Below, one piece after another: positions 60,901 through 64,000 of a stretch of DNA of 64,000 nucleotides. The position numbers and the translations under genes are program-made. The notes under the pieces are model-generated. The model made no database searches, was not told where the DNA came from, and was given only the letters and a program-made list of their open reading frames with translations. Source of the DNA: Synanceia verrucosa. Lineage: Eukaryota; Chordata; Actinopteri; Perciformes; Synanceiidae. Numbering within the stretch: the stretch's first letter is position 1; every line of letters starts with the position of its first letter. The stretch lies in contig CM056550.1 in the NCBI GenBank assembly GCA_029721515.1, positions 27,535,619 to 27,599,618 of the forward strand, in the 5' to 3' direction.

Positions 60901-61384
60901 TAAAGTGCGACATCTTGTGATGGTTTTAGAGCATCACTCTAGGAGGTTGTCCCCTCTGTAGCCAATCCGCTGAAAGAATACTGAGGCGTCACAGGATTGA
61001 CCAATCAACTCTTCCGTCTTTCACAGCAAAAAATGGCGTTCTTTGTATTGTGAGGCAGAGGAGCCCAAAACAAATATATTTTATGTATTAAAACGCTAAA
61101 AAGTGAGGTAGGTTAAATATTGAATTCAGTGGAAAAAAATAGTACAAATGTGTTATGTCTTATATCCCTTGTCAGGTGTGTGTTTCTTACTCTCTGTACG
61201 TCAACTATATCTTAATTAATTAGTCAAAGACGGCAGCTAACGGCTAACGTCAACTAGCCAAATAAAGAATAGCAAAACGTCGCTAAAGTAAGCTGAGCAG
61301 AGTGGTGTCGCGGATGAACATTGCCACGAAATATCTTTAATAGCTTTCTCTTCGTTATCCTTAATTATTGTACGTTTTCCCAGG
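60700..61384 (+). promoter_or_regulatory. MED24 promoter and 5' noncoding exon region
   Basis: Two CCAAT boxes (60962-60966 and 61001-61005) precede an AAAATGGCG motif like a YY1 site (61033-61038), a common arrangement near starts of housekeeping genes. GCTAAC/GCTAGC clusters lie at about 60715-60740 and 61235-61260. The coding exon opens after an acceptor (TTTTCCCAG, border at 61383/61384), so at least one noncoding exon lies upstream, probably around 61030-61320. Confidence 0.55.
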
Positions 61385-64000
61385 ATGAAGGTGGTCAATC
61401 TGAAGCAAGCCATTCTACAGGCATGGAAGGAACGATGGAGTGACTACCAGTGGGCCATCAACATCAAGAAGAACTTTCCAAAAGGAGCAACATGGGACTA
61501 CCTGAACCTCGCAGGTAAGATGTTTTGTAGTGAATTCCTCTAGCTTTAATTTCAATGGTATAACGTAACGCCAGTGATCTTATTGTTGTTTCTATTGTGG
61601 CTTTAAATGCTGTTTGTGTATTCCAGAGGCACTGATGGAGCAGGCAATGATTGGTCCGTCTCCCAACCCCCTTATTTTGTCTTACCTCAAATATGCTATA
61701 AGTTCACAGGTGAGACACTAATCAGTGTAATAAAATGCATCATGTTTATTTTGTTTTGTATGATGTGAGCATTACCTTCCTTTTCCTCAGATGGTGTCTT
61801 ATTCCAGTGTGCTTACAGCCCTCAGCAAGGTAATTTATAATTGATATGAATCACACCATGATGCAGTTTACTGTAAGATATGAGTTTGAATACATCTCTT
61901 TTTTAATAGTTTGATGACTTTTCTCGGGAGCTGTGTGTCAAATCGCTGCTGGAGATAATGGACATGTTTTGCCATCGTCTCAGGTACGTAAAATTCTGGC
62001 ATTGTAGTCCTCTTTCATCAGTAATTCGCATTTTCCATCCTTGATATTACCTGTGCAACAAGTACAACACAAGGCTGCATCTGTGTTAATCATAATAGAT
62101 TCAGAAAGCATACATGTCCGTTTTGTGTCAATGTATATTAATTAATATAATAACAATCATCAGTCTTTGTTCACTACTTGCATAGTAACCATTAACAAAC
62201 ATGTTGAATGGGCTGTGTATGTTACGTTTTATGAAGATGAGTATTTATGTCAAAACGAAAAGGTTGTTGTTATTTATTTACATCTTGCTTTGACGATTGT
62301 TATTCCTGTTACTTCACTGAGATAACCTGCAACACACCCATAATGCTGTTGAGAAATGGCCATATAATCCATAGATCACCTGTGTTTCACCTGTGTTCCT
62401 TTGAGAAATAATCATCAGCTACAGCTGCATACCGCTAGCTCTTTGCATGCAGTCTTTTTATGTAAGCCCAATGTTTATTCTTTATGGTTTGCCACACGTT
62501 CGTGTGGGGAAATAATATCTGTCTGTCATCTCTGACTCTGAAGCTGCCACGGGAAAGCAGAGGAATGCATTGGATTGTGTCGGGCTCTGCTGGGAGTGGT
62601 TGTGTGGCTGCTGCAGGGCTGCGCCTGGTACTGTGAGAGGCTGAGAGAACTGGGACCATCAGTCTGTACAGAGGCCAGCCTTAGAGCCTGCCAGGAGAGA
62701 CTTCACAGTCTGATGAGCAGCACCAAGAACAGAGCTCTGGTTCATATCGCCCGGCTAGAGGAACAAGGTGTTACGATTGTGGGCATGTGTTTACATAGTG
62801 TTTACATTTGTTTACATTTTGTTTAGTGTGATCTTCTCTGTCAAAGCTACATGAAAGCAATTTGTAAACTTAATGTGAGAAAAAAGGTCAAATGTCCTGG
62901 AAACAGTTATCCTGAAAAATTATTTATGCAACTTGGTTAAAAATAACTTGGTCATTGGGGGCTAAATATTATCATTTATATTAGATATTTTAGATGCCAG
63001 TTTCAGTCAGTGTTTTTGTGCCTGATTGTTATAAACCAGTCATCTCTCTGTGCTTCTGCTGCTATTCTTTCACAGGTTCCTGGAGCAACGTAGAGCAATC
63101 GGTGATGAAAGTGACGGAGGGCCTCAACAGTGTACCTAACCAGACACTGAGAACTAAAGTGGAGGAGACCTTGTCTCTTGTAAAAGGGTGAAGATTCCAT
63201 TGTTGTTCTTAAATATTGAATAAATAGAGCTATTTCACCTTGTCATGACGCTGCTCAGCCCAGACGTGGCAATATATTAATTTAAAGACTATCACAGTCA
63301 GTCTTCGTCATGCTAACTCATAACTACGTCCATCCATTATTTACCGCTTATCCTCATAGGGTAATGGGGGGCTGGAGCCTATCCCAGCTGTCTTAGGGTG
63401 AAAGGCAGGTTACATCCTGGACTGGAAGTCTCTACCTGATCACAGGACACGTAGAGACAGACAACCACTCACACTCACATTCACACCTACGGACAATTTA
63501 AATTAGCCAATTAACCTAATCCCCATGCATGTTTTTGGATGGTGGGAGGAAGCCGGAGTACGCGGAGAGAACCCACGCAAACACGGGGAGAACATGCAAA
63601 CTCCACACAGAAAGGCCAGGAATCGAACCCGGTACCTTCTTGCTGTGAGGCAACAGTGCTAACCACTACACCACTGTGCTGCCCTAACTCGTAACGCTTT
63701 CCTCAGAATTCCCCTGATGCTGACTGAGCAGAATGATCCTACGTTCCATGCCTCCTTCCCATCTGTCCATGCCTTCATCATGCTGGAAGGGACCATGAAT
63801 CTAACAGGGGAGACACAGCCCCTCGTGGAGCAACTGATGATGATCAAGAGAATGCAGGTGAGCATTTACTTGCTAATAAAAATGCATTGGTATATCTGCC
63901 TTTAAGAGTTAGTTTTTCATTATTTGTCCTCCGTAGAGAATTCCTGCTCCTCTTTTTGTCCTGGAGATCTGGAAGGCCTGCTTCACTGGCCTCATTGAGT
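61385..64000 (+). CDS. med24: MED24, Mediator complex subunit 24, N-terminal part, eight coding exons
   Basis: Exons 61385-61514, 61627-61709, 61791-61829, 61910-61983, 62544-62767, 63076-63187, 63707-63857 and 63937 onward have GT-AG borders and phases that join without a shift, giving about 292 residues of a protein near 990. MKVVNLKQAILQAWKERWSD at the start, AMIGPSPNPLILSYLKYAIS, FDDFSRELC, CHGKAEECIGLCRALL, STKNRAL and FVLEIWKACFTGLIE are diagnostic of MED24. It is a subunit of Mediator, which bridges activators and RNA polymerase II in the nucleus. No catalytic site is expected. The region after CRALL is more diverged from mammals than the rest. The intron before the seventh exon holds a V-SINE that ends 23 bases from the acceptor. 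The gene continues past the right edge. Confidence 0.96.
63325..63683 (-). mobile_element. V-SINE (DANA/Mermaid-type) in a MED24 intron, with target-site duplication
   Basis: On the minus strand it runs from the tRNA-like head (GTGGTTAGCACTGTTGCC, B box GGTTCGATTCC) through GTGGAGTTTGCATGTTCTCC to a TGGATGGA tail. A 12-bp duplication, CTAACTCATAAC at 63313-63324 and CTAACTCGTAAC at 63684-63695, brackets it. The right copy sits just before the polypyrimidine tract of the exon that starts at 63707. Confidence 0.85.

Overview
The window is nuclear DNA from a teleost fish, probably a percomorph. The genes have short coding exons with GT-AG introns and their closest family matches are vertebrate proteins. 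The spacers carry fish-type repeats: V-SINEs of the DANA/Mermaid type, other tRNA-derived SINEs, a Tx1/L1-like LINE end, TTAA-flanked MITEs and many CA/GA microsatellites. I see no prokaryotic, viral or CRISPR-like content and no unknown multi-gene system; gene identities rest on recognised protein sequence, not on a database search.

Layout. (1) 1-8052, minus: the N-terminal part of KATNIP (KIAA0556), 14 coding exons; the gene runs off the left edge. One intron holds a V-SINE fused to an L1-like remnant. (2) 10477-13608, minus: DCUN1D3, a two-exon coding region with an N-myristoylation signal and a PONY domain; its 3'UTR probably ends near 9070, just upstream of the KATNIP promoter. (3) 17672-18986, plus: LYRM1, four coding exons, head-to-head with DCUN1D3 across a shared upstream region. 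(4) 19.2-48.2 kb: about 29 kb without a confident coding gene, holding SINEs, MITEs, microsatellites, a GC-rich insert at 31.8 kb and probable upstream noncoding sequence of the next gene. (5) 48324-49622, plus: an intact single-exon Kir2.2 potassium channel gene (KCNJ12 orthologue). (6) 49.6-60.9 kb: 3' flank and intergenic DNA with repeats. (7) 61385 to the right edge, plus: the first eight coding exons of MED24, a Mediator subunit.

The genes do not form a pathway: a ciliary/basal-body protein, a cullin-neddylation factor, a mitochondrial LYR-family protein, a potassium channel and a transcription co-activator. DCUN1D3 and LYRM1 are also head-to-head neighbours in human. KCNJ12 and MED24 lie on a different human chromosome, so a synteny junction falls in the 19-48 kb spacer.

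The most interesting points are: a V-SINE inserted just upstream of a MED24 3' splice site, whose target-site duplication carries a branch-point-like CTAAC; a LYRM1 protein whose LYR tripeptide reads LYM-R; a four-copy TTAA-flanked MITE family with a shared reading frame; GCTAAC/GTTAGC clusters concentrated at the three inferred promoters; and a GC-rich insert bounded by direct repeats.
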